From JACRGC01 sp041305345 (GTDB taxonomy: Archaea; Micrarchaeota; Micrarchaeia; Norongarragalinales; SBBD01), in assembly GCA_041305345.1 (NCBI GenBank), contig JBFYLP010000006.1:124001-188000 (forward strand): DNA of 64,000 nucleotides. The letters run 5' to 3'. The notes beneath the pieces were generated by a model that worked only from the letters and a program-made list of their open reading frames with translations, had not been told where the DNA came from and ran no database searches. Below, piece by piece: positions 7,803 to 16,853 of the stretch (positions are counted from its first letter, which is position 1; every line of letters starts with the position of its first letter). Position numbers and translations under genes: made by a program.

Positions 7803-8471
7803 ATGATGAAACCAGACAAGCTTCAATTGCTCCTTGGGATCGCAAGGAAAGGGGGCCTTTCGCACGGAGTTAGGGTAAGCGCAGCAAGCCTTGGCGCGGA
7901 GCTTAAGGTTGCGCAGCAGACAGTGAACAGGTGGCTGCTTGAAATGGATGCGGAAGGATTGGTTGATCGGCGGTTCAAGGAAATACTGCTGACAAAAAAG
8001 GCGGTCGATTACCTGCGCAGCATAAGGGAAGCGCTCGAGGAGGAGTTTAGGAAGAGGCAAACGGAGCTACGCATCTCCGGCAGGGTAGTTAGCGGAATGC
8101 ACGAGGGCAGGTATTACCTTTCGATACCGGAATACAAAAAGCAGCTAAGGAAGGCGCTGGGTTTTGGGATTTACCCCGGCACTCTCAATTTGAGGCTGGA
8201 TGAAAAGGGCATTTTGGCGAAGAGGAAATTGCTGGATGCACCGGGTTTGGAAATCAAGGAATTCAAGAAAAACGGGAGGACGCTTGGCGGTGCGAAATTG
8301 TTTAAGGCGAAAATCATCTCGAGGAAAAATGAGTTGGAAGGTGCCGCAATAATCCCATATAAATCGCATTATGGCCTAAATATCCTTGAGCTGGTAAGTG
8401 ACGGGTACCTTCGGACCGGCCTTAAATTGAAGAATAATGACGAGGTACTTGTTGCAATCACGCTCAAATAG
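7803..8471 (+). CDS. ribK: CTP-dependent riboflavin kinase with N-terminal HTH
   Basis: Archaeal RibK transfers phosphate from CTP to riboflavin to form FMN. From the ATG at 7803 (222 residues, preceded by GAGTGGGAAA) the first 85 residues form a winged helix (SAASLGAELKVAQQTVNRWLLEMDAEGLV), and residues about 88-222 are the kinase domain with GRVVSGMHEGRYYLSIPEY and the signature GFGIYPGTLNLRL (120-132). The HTH fusion is known in several archaeal homologues and may repress riboflavin genes. Its 3' end overlaps the convergent giant surface-protein gene by 8 bp. Confidence 0.92.
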   Translation: MMKPDKLQLLLGIARKGGLSHGVRVSAASLGAELKVAQQTVNRWLLEMDAEGLVDRRFKEILLTKKAVDYLRSIREALEEEFRKRQTELRISGRVVSGMHEGRYYLSIPEYKKQLRKALGFGIYPGTLNLRLDEKGILAKRKLLDAPGLEIKEFKKNGRTLGGAKLFKAKIISRKNELEGAAIIPYKSHYGLNILELVSDGYLRTGLKLKNNDEVLVAITLK

Positions 8472-11400
8472 GCGATTCGGGAATCGGGGCGAAGAGCCCG
8501 GGATAAGAGCTGATGTCGTAGGGGTTGAACGAGCAGGGGCTCCCTATTGCCGAGGCATCGCAAATTCCCGAAGCATCCGTAAGCGAATCGTCTTGCGGCG
8601 CGGTTAGGCAAAAGCCACTGACGGGAATCCCATCGCAAAGCCCGGCATACGGCATCTCCCTAAGGTCCCATCCTTCGGATGCGGGCACTATTGGCCATTC
8701 CTGCTGGAAGCAGTGCTTGGCGTTGCGGTATTGGGGATGAGTAAGGTTGTTTCCGTAGAAAGCATCGAAGAGGTTGCAGCCGATGACAGCTGCGCACGGC
8801 GTTGGATTTGCTGCATCGGTAAGATAGAGCGGGCTTAGCTTGAAGGATGAGGCGCCATTTGCCAGCGTCATCGTCAACTTGTAAATCCCAAACCGGACTT
8901 TGCAAGCATCAGTTGTGCCAGTAACGGCAATGCCGCTCCCTGCCATCCTATTGAATACCGCGTGCGCGTTCTCAAGATAGACAACGGAGTATGAGAATTG
9001 GGGATTATCCGAGAAATACTTTGCCGGGCTCATTGGCTCAAGCTCGCCTGGTTCCGCAATGGAATTGGGTTGCGAGTTCGCACGCCGAAAAGAGGATGCA
9101 TTCGCGTTAATGCCTGCGATTGTGGCAAGAGCCCAGGTTCGGTTCACCACCCTGCCGGTGCTTATGCACTCCACATCATTCCCGCAACCGGATGCGAGCA
9201 TTGAGAAGTATTCGATCCACCAGGATGTGCCGGTGTAGGCGGAATCAAATACCTGCCCTATGGGATAATCACGGCTTTTTGCATAAATGAACGGCCCGCT
9301 GCTCTCCGGAATGTCAACTGCGCAGCTGAATTCCTGCGTAACTGCCTCGTTAGGAGGCGCCCTGCTCCTGACGCGGTAATAAACCGTTTCCGCACCCGAT
9401 GGCGGATTGACCGCCACCGCATGCCCGGTTACGAAATCGTTCTGGCCTGCAGAATACGGATAATCAAGAAGGGCGGGCCTGCTTTGTCCGTCGTAGAAAA
9501 CGTAGGAATCGCTATTTGCCGTTGTGTTCCATTTGATTAGCCTAGATGCCGGATTTTCGGGATTGGAAACGCATTCCACATTTGTAATCGTGATCGCAGC
9601 GCCTTCAAGCGTCTGGCAGGTGTGGCCAAATGAGGAAGTGCAGATGTTGCCTGCGCAGCTGGTTACCGAGTATTGAATTGCCGAATTAGGCGGTTGGTTC
9701 GTAACAAGCACCGAATGCTTTATTACTTGGGCTCCGCTTCCAAAATCCGAATTGCCAGCTTCAACGGATGAGTTGCTTTGAATGTCGGTATCCCAAGTAA
9801 CGTTGAAAGAGCTCGTGGTCTGGTCCTTGCAGAGAACGTTTGAAATGATCGGTGGGGAGGAAGGGATCGGATCGAGCACGACAGTTACGATTGTCGTGGC
9901 ACCCGAGGTCACCTCAGCGGTTTCCATCTTGTCCTGGTAGCCGGACAATATGAATGTCAGTATGTAGGTCCCTGGGGAAAGATTTGGAATTGTTTCGGGA
10001 GTATTTCCCTTATAACCATCTGAAGTTCCATCCGGCTTTTGGAGCCAAATGCCAGCACCGGACGGTATGGAGCGCGCTTCAATGGATCCGGGATTTGTTA
10101 CGGTGCTTGTTTGTGCGGATATGACGTTGGATAATTCGTTTTCAAGGCCTGCATCATCCGTTGCCTTGATACCGAAATAATAAGTGGTGCCTGGGGAGAG
10201 TCCCGAAACGGTCATTGATTGGGAAGCGCCAGCAGGGAGCGGCGCTGGCTCGCCGGCAGCCTGGATGGAGATGCTCCAATTCGGCTCGGAGATCGGATTT
10301 GGGGAATACCGGAGATCATAAAAGGCGGCTGAACCGGCCATTCCATCGTCACCGGGCGCAGTCCAGGAAAGATCAATTGAAGTCGGATTGGATAAGCCGG
10401 GGGGCGCAAATAAATTGGTGATGCGTGCGGGCGGGGTAGTGTCCGCCATGGCAGCTGTTGCCGAGGCGATGTTGGAGAGCGGGGAAATATTTGGTTCCTC
10501 ATCGCTGACAAGCAGGCCGAAATAGAAAGTGGAGCCGGTAGTAAGGCCGGTGATCGTTAGGGTTTCAGTCTCGCCGGATTCCTTGGGGGGTGGTTCGTTT
10601 AAAACCTGCGTTGCGGAAACCCAATTTGATTCGGTGATTAGGGAAAGGGAATATCGGATGTCGTAACCGGAGGCCCTGCCGGTTTGGCCGTCGTCACCAA
10701 CTGCGGTCCAGGCAAGGGCAATGCTGGTTGCACCAACGGTTGTTGCGGCCAGGTCATCAACAGCAGCAGGGGCCATATCGTCTTTGGGGCAGGATGTAAA
10801 GCAGCCCTCGCAGGGTTTTGAATTGCTCAAGAGTAAATCGTCGGTACAGTCGGGATTGCATCCACCGGGGTATTTCTGGTTGTAACAATATACATCGGTA
10901 GGCGAGCCATTTGGCGTAAGGGTTGCCTGGACCGTAGCAGTTGCACCCGAAGGAACGGCTACCGTGCGCGTTTCCTGCGCATATCCCGGCTTGGATATTT
11001 TTACGGTTTGCAAGCCGGCTGGAACGCTCGCGATCGTGCAGCTGGTCATGCACTTGAAGGTGTTGCCAAGGTATGCTTCAGAATAATCCGGGGTTGAGAT
11101 CACCCGGATGGAACCGGGAGGCAGCGGCGAAGGCGAGGGCAGGGGAACCATGGAAGCGGTCACAATTTTTTCTTCACCGTTGCCGACACTGATCGTCGTG
11201 GAGTAATCCTCATATCCTTGCTTGAAGAAAAAGACATCATAGGTACCCGGACCGACATCGACGGTACAAGGCGTGGTGCACGATTTCACCCCGACCTCCA
11301 TCAGCGCGTGAATTTCGGGCGAAGTCCGGCCCAGTATTTCTGCACTATCCGCGAATGAGGCCTTTCCTTCGCCGATACTTAAGAACGATCCCTCCGTGCT

Positions 11401-13884
11401 CCAGGCAAATCCTGCTGCAGAACCCAGCCAATCTCCTGATGTCAGCAGGGTTATGTCGGCAGTTCCCCTCTGGACTTTCAGATCGTCATTGCTGGGATTG
11501 TATATCTGGCGGTTGTTTATGATGAAGCCTGCCCTGAGAGTGGAATAGGTCTCGTCATCGTAATAGTAATAGGAAGCGGGTGGGACCGAATATTTGTCAG
11601 AGAACGGGCTCTTGTATGAAATGTAGGATGCCTCAATAGCATTGGGGAACTTTGTGCCGAACGGAAGGGAAGTTTCATTATGGATGATGACAGTGATGTT
11701 GTTGCTCGCGGGCTGCGTCGTAAGCTTGATGGAAACATTGAACACGCCACCATTGATGTTATTGCCGTGCGGGCGGTAATACTCGGGGCAGCCCGGATTT
11801 GTGGGCTTGTAGCGAATTGCAGGCCCGCCGGAAGAGGAGGAAGTGTCGAAGCAACTCGTAAGATTCTGCGTCCCCCTTGAATCGCGGACATTGATGACTT
11901 CAAGCCCCCCGTAACCTGCGATGACAGGTATAGCATCCGCAGGGAAAAGGGGGTCGACCTTCATTACGAGCATGTTGCAGTTGGCCTTAAGCCCAGATGA
12001 CGTCAGGGTGAGATTCAGCTTGGGGCAGGTAAAAATGTCGTATGCCGCAGGGTCGATTCCGCCAGGATCGGAAGATTTTTGCAGCTTTATCGTCCTCAAG
12101 GTGACGTTGCCCGGGAGTAGCACATTCGCCGCAAGTTGCAGGATATGGTCATTGTAATCCGCTGCCTCCACTTTTATGGTTTGGTTGCGGCTGGTTGGCA
12201 GGACGATGTCGCAGGGGTTTGCCGTGCAGGAGGTGCTGTTTTCGAGCGATCCTTGGGAATTATATGCGCTGATGGTAAAAGCGGCCAATGCTTGGGAGGT
12301 CTCGTTATCCAGGACCGTTAACCTTAGAGTAGCCCTCGGAATTGCGAGGGTGATATCGAAGGAAGAAGAAGCGGCGACATCGATCTCCCTCTCCCCAACG
12401 TATCCCTCATCATTGAATGCCTTAAGGATGAATTTCTGCTTGCGGATGCCAGGTATCACAATTGAGCCACTTGAATTTGTTGCAAGGTCGTATGGGGGAA
12501 CGGGAATACCCGACAATTCGTGGAAGCTAAGGCCTGCTGCGATGGGCACGGAATTGCCATTAAAAGTCCTGACAAATATCGTGCGGTAATTGTTGGGATC
12601 TGCGTGTTGAAGGTAAATTTTCTGGTTCTCCCCTGCGGAGAACTTGGGCGTGGCGCCCAAATCGAATCCGGCCGCTACAGCAGTTGCATAATATTTCCCC
12701 TCATCAAGCCGAAATGTCGCGGAAGAAACGGGGCTTTGCGTCTGGTAGATGAGGGAATATTCCTCATCCACGATTGCAATTGTTGCCGGAAGGGGCTCTC
12801 CCGTGAGGTTGTCGTAGACGCTGATTGTTGAATTTTGCTTCACGGCGCTTGTTGACCCGATCCTTTCGAGAGTGAAGGCAACAACGGTCACGGATTCAAG
12901 GGTGACGAGCCGCGATTCTTCCTCGTATCCTTCCGCAGACGCCTTGATGCGCAGCCTTACGCTTGGCGAATAATCCGTCACCAAAAGGCTCCCGCCTGCT
13001 GCTCGGAAGGCGCGCGGATTGGTGCAGCTGGATGATGCGGGGCAGATACGGATTTCAGCGTTCAGGGGAGAACCAGCCGAATTTGAGACGGTTATCCGAA
13101 GCCTTGCATTTTCCCCGGTTGTGCCGGTATTGGCAGAGCTAGTAGCCCTTAAAACGATTGTGAACAAAGGCCCCAAGGCCGCTTCGAGTGTTTCAGAATG
13201 GAGGTCATAACCGGCCTTCGAGACCGCAATGTCAAGCGATTCGGAGGAGGCAAGTATTTCCGCGTTCCCCCGCAAATCCGTGATGGCGCTGCCATAAAGC
13301 GCGCCGGCCGCATATTCGATTTTAGCGCCCGCGATGGATGTTCCCGATTCATCAATGACCTTGAGGGCGTACTTTACCTCATCAGGCACAACATCGGCCG
13401 TGAGCTCAAGCTTCACTATCTTGCCCAATTCAGCCTTGATTGTCTTTTTTGCGTCCGCATAACCCGCTGCAGACGCCTTGAGGCTCACGTCATCGCCCTT
13501 CCTAATTCCGGGTATGAGGGCGTAGCCATCCTTGTTTGTTTCAAACGTCATCGAATTGCCCTTCCAGGTTGCGATCACTTGGGAGCCCTCCACCGGCGAA
13601 TTGTCAGCAAGTACCTGGACCTTAAGCTCGAAGGCGGAGGGCGATACTGCTTGGAAGGCATAGAACGCAGCGCCAATAAGAAGCAGCAGGAAGAGCAGGA
13701 GAAGGCCTACAAAAACGGGGAAGGAAGGCCGGCCGTTTTCCTCAATTGGCGTCACGAATTTCTCATACACGGGCAAGTTGAGGTTGTTTTGCAAATAGTC
13801 CATCAAATTGTAGTATCCCTCCTCCAAGGAGGCATAGAGATCATCAAACGCCATACGGACCGGTAATTTGAATGGTTTTGCCAA
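8464..13884 (-). CDS. Giant membrane-anchored multidomain surface protein
   Basis: An 1806-residue protein, the longest here. About 50 cytosolic residues precede a single membrane helix (FVGLLLLFLLLLIGAAFYAF, about 56-75), so nearly all of it should be outside the cell. The ectodomain starts with several carboxypeptidase-regulatory-like beta domains (repeats of the type 'VEGSQVIATWKG..GYALIPGI..'). Around residues 930-1030 come PEGA domains (APSGATATVQATL type), then two fibronectin type III domains that both contain a WTAxGDDG motif (roughly 1070-1290), a further PEGA, two more Fn3-like segments and a cysteine-rich C-terminal domain of unknown fold. No catalytic motif is seen. Adhesion or cell-wall function is inferred. 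Confidence 0.85.
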   Translation of the reverse strand: MAKPFKLPVRMAFDDLYASLEEGYYNLMDYLQNNLNLPVYEKFVTPIEENGRPSFPVFVGLLLLFLLLLIGAAFYAFQAVSPSAFELKVQVLADNSPVEGSQVIATWKGNSMTFETNKDGYALIPGIRKGDDVSLKASAAGYADAKKTIKAELGKIVKLELTADVVPDEVKYALKVIDESGTSIAGAKIEYAAGALYGSAITDLRGNAEILASSESLDIAVSKAGYDLHSETLEAALGPLFTIVLRATSSANTGTTGENARLRITVSNSAGSPLNAEIRICPASSSCTNPRAFRAAGGSLLVTDYSPSVRLRIKASAEGYEEESRLVTLESVTVVAFTLERIGSTSAVKQNSTISVYDNLTGEPLPATIAIVDEEYSLIYQTQSPVSSATFRLDEGKYYATAVAAGFDLGATPKFSAGENQKIYLQHADPNNYRTIFVRTFNGNSVPIAAGLSFHELSGIPVPPYDLATNSSGSIVIPGIRKQKFILKAFNDEGYVGEREIDVAASSSFDITLAIPRATLRLTVLDNETSQALAAFTISAYNSQGSLENSTSCTANPCDIVLPTSRNQTIKVEAADYNDHILQLAANVLLPGNVTLRTIKLQKSSDPGGIDPAAYDIFTCPKLNLTLTSSGLKANCNMLVMKVDPLFPADAIPVIAGYGGLEVINVRDSRGTQNLTSCFDTSSSSGGPAIRYKPTNPGCPEYYRPHGNNINGGVFNVSIKLTTQPASNNITVIIHNETSLPFGTKFPNAIEASYISYKSPFSDKYSVPPASYYYYDDETYSTLRAGFIINNRQIYNPSNDDLKVQRGTADITLLTSGDWLGSAAGFAWSTEGSFLSIGEGKASFADSAEILGRTSPEIHALMEVGVKSCTTPCTVDVGPGTYDVFFFKQGYEDYSTTISVGNGEEKIVTASMVPLPSPSPLPPGSIRVISTPDYSEAYLGNTFKCMTSCTIASVPAGLQTVKISKPGYAQETRTVAVPSGATATVQATLTPNGSPTDVYCYNQKYPGGCNPDCTDDLLLSNSKPCEGCFTSCPKDDMAPAAVDDLAATTVGATSIALAWTAVGDDGQTGRASGYDIRYSLSLITESNWVSATQVLNEPPPKESGETETLTITGLTTGSTFYFGLLVSDEEPNISPLSNIASATAAMADTTPPARITNLFAPPGLSNPTSIDLSWTAPGDDGMAGSAAFYDLRYSPNPISEPNWSISIQAAGEPAPLPAGASQSMTVSGLSPGTTYYFGIKATDDAGLENELSNVISAQTSTVTNPGSIEARSIPSGAGIWLQKPDGTSDGYKGNTPETIPNLSPGTYILTFILSGYQDKMETAEVTSGATTIVTVVLDPIPSSPPIISNVLCKDQTTSSFNVTWDTDIQSNSSVEAGNSDFGSGAQVIKHSVLVTNQPPNSAIQYSVTSCAGNICTSSFGHTCQTLEGAAITITNVECVSNPENPASRLIKWNTTANSDSYVFYDGQSRPALLDYPYSAGQNDFVTGHAVAVNPPSGAETVYYRVRSRAPPNEAVTQEFSCAVDIPESSGPFIYAKSRDYPIGQVFDSAYTGTSWWIEYFSMLASGCGNDVECISTGRVVNRTWALATIAGINANASSFRRANSQPNSIAEPGELEPMSPAKYFSDNPQFSYSVVYLENAHAVFNRMAGSGIAVTGTTDACKVRFGIYKLTMTLANGASSFKLSPLYLTDAANPTPCAAVIGCNLFDAFYGNNLTHPQYRNAKHCFQQEWPIVPASEGWDLREMPYAGLCDGIPVSGFCLTAPQDDSLTDASGICDASAIGSPCSFNPYDISSYPGLFAPIPESPI

Positions 13885-13970
13885 TTAAAAAGCTAACGAT
13901 GAAGGGGAAGAAATTTGCTTGAGGAGCAAATAGGCATCCGATAAACGGCAAAAGCCCCATCAATCAAATC

Positions 13971-13979
13971 GTTTATATA
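13971..13979 (+). promoter_or_regulatory. TATA box of RNase P RNA
   Basis: GTTTATATA lies about 26 nt above the predicted 5' end of RNase P RNA at 14000, the usual archaeal spacing. It also lies upstream of the divergent surface-protein gene but in the wrong register for it. Confidence 0.6.
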
Positions 13980-13999
13980 GCGGCTTTCCCATATTTTAG

Positions 14000-14316
14000 C
14001 GGGTGGCGGGTGCGCGGCTTACCGACCTGCTTTGTTGAAGGTTGTCTTCAACGAAGAAAAAAAAGGTTCGGAGGAAGTTCTCCCCGTCGGGATGGATTAT
14101 GTCTTGCACAGGCTGCAATACGCCTTGCCTAAGGCAAAGGAAGGGAACAGAAACGGGATCGTTCCCCGCTGGCAATGATGGATAAGAGCATCTGCGGGGA
14201 AAGGAATGAAACGGCCCTTCCTGCAGATGCGAAAAAAACGCATTCGACGCAAGAGCTTAAGACTCGCTAAGACCAATGCCGCGGAAAACGAAAGGGAGAC
14301 TACGGCCCGCCGCCCA
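14000..14316 (+). ncRNA. rnpB: RNase P RNA (archaeal type A)
   Basis: The catalytic RNA that trims tRNA 5' leaders. GGGTGGCGGG (14001-14010) pairs with CCCGCCGCCC (14306-14315) as helix P1. GGAGGAAGTTCTCCCC near 14070 fits conserved region I, GAACAGAAACGG (14147-14158) fits region IV, GGAATGAAACGGCCCTTCC (14203-14221) fits the type A P11-P12 segment, and AAGGGAGACTACGG near 14291-14304 fits region V, so P4 can form between CTCCC and GGGAG. A TATA box is correctly placed upstream. Nothing protein-coding explains this 450-base stretch. Exact ends are uncertain by a few bases. Confidence 0.85.
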
Positions 14317-14339
14317 TCTATTCCCAAGCGAGTGGTTGG

Positions 14340-14957
14340 ATGAAAAGTGAAGAGCCTGAAATAAAGGCAATCAATAGCGCAATATTCGAACTTGAAAGCG
14401 AAATCAAAAAGACCAGCAATAGCCTCGAGGAATCCAGGCGGGTCCTTGCAAAAAAGCATCAATTGCCAATTGGCTCCCGCGAGAGGAGGAAGCTCAAGAT
14501 GCCTGAGATCGGGGGCCATTACCTGGATCCGGCGATTACCCACAATTTCACGATGATGCTGCACCGGCTTCCAAGAGGCATTACGGTTCCGGCCAATATA
14601 CAAAAAGGGTTTGAATCACTCGAGGTTGCGATCCTAAAATTTAGGAAAAGGGAATCTGCCTTTGTCGGCTCTAAATTGTTCGGCCCGATATGGGCAAAAA
14701 GCCTAAGCGGCCCGGAATCCCTAAAAAACCTTCGGAGCCTGACGAATTTAATGGCAAATTTGCCCGGCAAGGAGGGCGTGGGGGTTCATCCACTGGGAGA
14801 AAAGTTATTGAAATTGCCAAGGCTTTATCGCGACTACCATTGGAAAAACAGGCCTACCATCGTAAAAATCCTAGAAAAAAAATTGGAACTGGAAAGGCAG
14901 CTTAGGAACTTCCTCGAGGGGGAGAAAAAATCCCGGACGGGTTTAGGCCAAAGATAG
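14340..14957 (+). CDS. Hypothetical protein with coiled-coil ends
   Basis: A 205-residue basic protein starting 24 bases after RNase P RNA. Residues 1-38 and 175-200 are charged heptad-like helices (INSAIFELESEIKKTSNSLEES and ILEKKLELERQLRNFLEG), while the middle is rich in Pro, Gly and Leu and shows no known motif. No signal peptide or membrane segment. It is followed by the glycosyltransferase on the same strand with a 30-base gap, so co-transcription is possible. Function unknown. Confidence 0.5.
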   Translation: MKSEEPEIKAINSAIFELESEIKKTSNSLEESRRVLAKKHQLPIGSRERRKLKMPEIGGHYLDPAITHNFTMMLHRLPRGITVPANIQKGFESLEVAILKFRKRESAFVGSKLFGPIWAKSLSGPESLKNLRSLTNLMANLPGKEGVGVHPLGEKLLKLPRLYRDYHWKNRPTIVKILEKKLELERQLRNFLEGEKKSRTGLGQR

Positions 14958-14987
14958 CTTATTATTTCCTTTTTACCTTACGGAAGC

Positions 14988-16040
14988 ATGCAAGTTGCCT
15001 GGCTCTCGGACACATTCGAGCAGAACAACGGTGTTGCCACCTATCTGCAAGAAACGCTGCCAATGCTCTCAAAGAAAATAAGCGTCACCCTATACACGGG
15101 CAGGGTCACGAGGAAATACGATTTCCCAACGGTATCCCTGAATTCGGTGCAGGACCCGCTAATGCCCCAGTACGATGTAATTATCCCCCCGGTGAAGCCG
15201 ATAAAATGCGATTTGGTGCACGGCCATTCGCAGTATTCGCTTGGCGTGTTCGCAAGCAAGTTCAAGGTGCCTAAAGTCATAACCGCGCATTTCATCCCGC
15301 TGCATACGCTCGAATCGATATTCGGTCCCACGCCTCCGAAGGTGCTTGAGGATGGGATTTGGAAGTATGAGATATGGCTGCTCAACCAATTCGATGCTGT
15401 TGTTACGCAGACGGAAGCGGGGAAGAGAATGTTCCAGAAAAGAGGCCTGAAAAGGAGAGTTGAGATCATCGCAAATGGGATTAACCTCGAAAACTACAAG
15501 GGTGCGAATGCGGGTAGGTTCCGGAAAAAATACGGGCTTGAAAAGCCCTTTGCGCTGTTCGTTGGAAGGCTTGATTCAAGCAAGCAGCCGCATTGGGTAA
15601 TTGAGATTGCAAGGGGTATGAAAGACGTGCAGTTCGTCATATCGGGGAATGGAACGCTCGAGGCGCAGCTAAAATCGATGGCGCCAAAAAACGTAACCTT
15701 CTTCCCAAGGTTTCCAAGGCAGGACCTTCTTGATGCGTACGCAGCTTGCAGCACGCTTATGATGCCCTCCCTCATCGAAACGGAGGGGCTCGTTGCGCAG
15801 GAGGCGATGGCTTGCGGCGCGCCCGTGCTGATTTCCGACCTTGACATTTTGAAGGAAGTGGTTGGGAAGGCGGGCTTCGCGTGCAGGAGCAGCGCGGAGA
15901 TGGCTTCAAAGCTGGAGGAGATTGTTGGAGACATAGGAAAGCAATCGGAGATGCATACGGTTGCGAAGGAGGAGATCAAGAAGAGGGAAATTGGGCTCTC
16001 GATCGATAAGCTGGTGAAACTTTACGAGAGCCTCGGATAA
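14988..16040 (+). CDS. Glycosyltransferase family 4
   Basis: A 350-residue GT-B enzyme. The N-lobe starts MQVAWLSDTFEQNNGVATYLQE, typical of GT4 enzymes binding an acceptor, with HGHSQYSLG further in. The C-lobe has FVGRLDSSKQPHWVIEIA and the nucleotide-sugar motif PSLIETEGLVAQEAMACGAPVL with its E-x7-E pattern. Related enzymes build glycolipids such as glucosyl-diacylglycerol or protein glycans; donor and acceptor cannot be deduced. There is no membrane helix, so peripheral membrane action is likely. The DUF424 gene follows within 50 bases. Confidence 0.87.
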   Translation: MQVAWLSDTFEQNNGVATYLQETLPMLSKKISVTLYTGRVTRKYDFPTVSLNSVQDPLMPQYDVIIPPVKPIKCDLVHGHSQYSLGVFASKFKVPKVITAHFIPLHTLESIFGPTPPKVLEDGIWKYEIWLLNQFDAVVTQTEAGKRMFQKRGLKRRVEIIANGINLENYKGANAGRFRKKYGLEKPFALFVGRLDSSKQPHWVIEIARGMKDVQFVISGNGTLEAQLKSMAPKNVTFFPRFPRQDLLDAYAACSTLMMPSLIETEGLVAQEAMACGAPVLISDLDILKEVVGKAGFACRSSAEMASKLEEIVGDIGKQSEMHTVAKEEIKKREIGLSIDKLVKLYESLG

Positions 16041-16085
16041 TTGAATGGGGGAATTAAAACCCAGAATTTAAATTATGGCGATTTG

Positions 16086-16409
16086 ATGATCAAGGTAAAA
16101 ACCCACAGGAAATTCATAAGCGAGGGCGGGAGGCTGGTTGAGAGAAAGGTGGTTGCGATGTGCGATGCAAGCCTTTTGGGGAAGGTTTTCGAGGAGGGCG
16201 AAATGGTTCTTGATTTGGAAAAATACCGCAGTTTTTACAATGGTGAAAGCGCAAGCATCGCGGAGATTGGAAAAATTCTTGAAAATGCCACAAGCATCAA
16301 TCTGGTGGGGAAGGAAACGATTGCCGCAGCTGGCAAGTACCTTAAGATCGAGGAGAGGAACATCAGGAGGATAAAAGGCGTCCCGCACCTGCAGATTTAC
16401 AGGGTCTGA
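16086..16409 (+). CDS. DUF424 family protein
   Basis: A small archaeal protein of about 107 residues from the ATG at 16086. The family pattern is clear: an N-terminal VKTHRKF strand, VVAMCDASLLGKVFEEGEMVLDL, an FYNGE turn, then ILENATSINLVGKETIAAA and a C-terminal GVPHLQIYRV. DUF424 is nearly restricted to archaea and has an OB- or ferredoxin-like compact fold with unknown function; it often neighbours translation genes. The frame extends 15 codons upstream, but the conserved N-terminus and family length favour 16086. Confidence 0.8.
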   Translation: MIKVKTHRKFISEGGRLVERKVVAMCDASLLGKVFEEGEMVLDLEKYRSFYNGESASIAEIGKILENATSINLVGKETIAAAGKYLKIEERNIRRIKGVPHLQIYRV

Positions 16410-16432
16410 ATCGGATTTTTACTTTCCTCAAT

Positions 16433-16804
16433 CTAATCCACTATTTCGAACTCTAACTCTTCTCCGTTGTTGCCAAAAGCCCTGGTGGAAGCTTGGGTGT
16501 AGGGCCTTGAGGAGATGAAATGGCACTTGTAATGCCTCGAGAAAAGGTGCCTGTCGGCATTCGAGGGCTCCGGAATGCCGTAAACCGGGTGGGAATGGAA
16601 AGTTGCGATTATGGAGCGGTCGGTTGGCACCGCATAAATCGGGAAATATGCCGAGCTCTCATCCGAGACCTGTAGGGGCGCAAGCAGCAGTTCGGAAATC
16701 ACGCCATCCCTTTCCCGAAGAAGGCCGATGAATTCATTTGGGTGGTTGTTTTTGGCTGCAAGGAGGGCGCTATCCAATGCATCCCTGCTGATCCTAATAG
16801 CCAT
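16433..16804 (-). CDS. JAMM/MPN-domain metalloprotease
   Basis: A 123-residue stand-alone JAB1/MPN domain. FIGLLRERDG carries the family glutamate region (E-F-I-G-L-L), and TFHSHPVYGIPEPSNADRH supplies the H-x-H-P...S-x-x-D zinc ligands. Such archaeal enzymes may remove ubiquitin-like SAMP modifiers or act on sulphur carriers; no ubiquitin-like or E1 gene is seen in this window. The ATG at 16804 follows GGTGAGT; a GTG within that motif (16813) is less likely. It is divergent from the DHH gene with 49 bases between start codons. Confidence 0.83.
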   Translation of the reverse strand: MAIRISRDALDSALLAAKNNHPNEFIGLLRERDGVISELLLAPLQVSDESSAYFPIYAVPTDRSIIATFHSHPVYGIPEPSNADRHLFSRHYKCHFISSRPYTQASTRAFGNNGEELEFEIVD

Positions 16805-16853
16805 ACTCACCAATCCGCTTGCTTTTTATTCGGCTTGCGCGTACCCCATATTT

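Noticed and set aside
12176..12589. Plus-strand frames within the giant surface-protein gene
   Set aside because: Codon pattern and domain content clearly follow the minus-strand frame; these are shadows.
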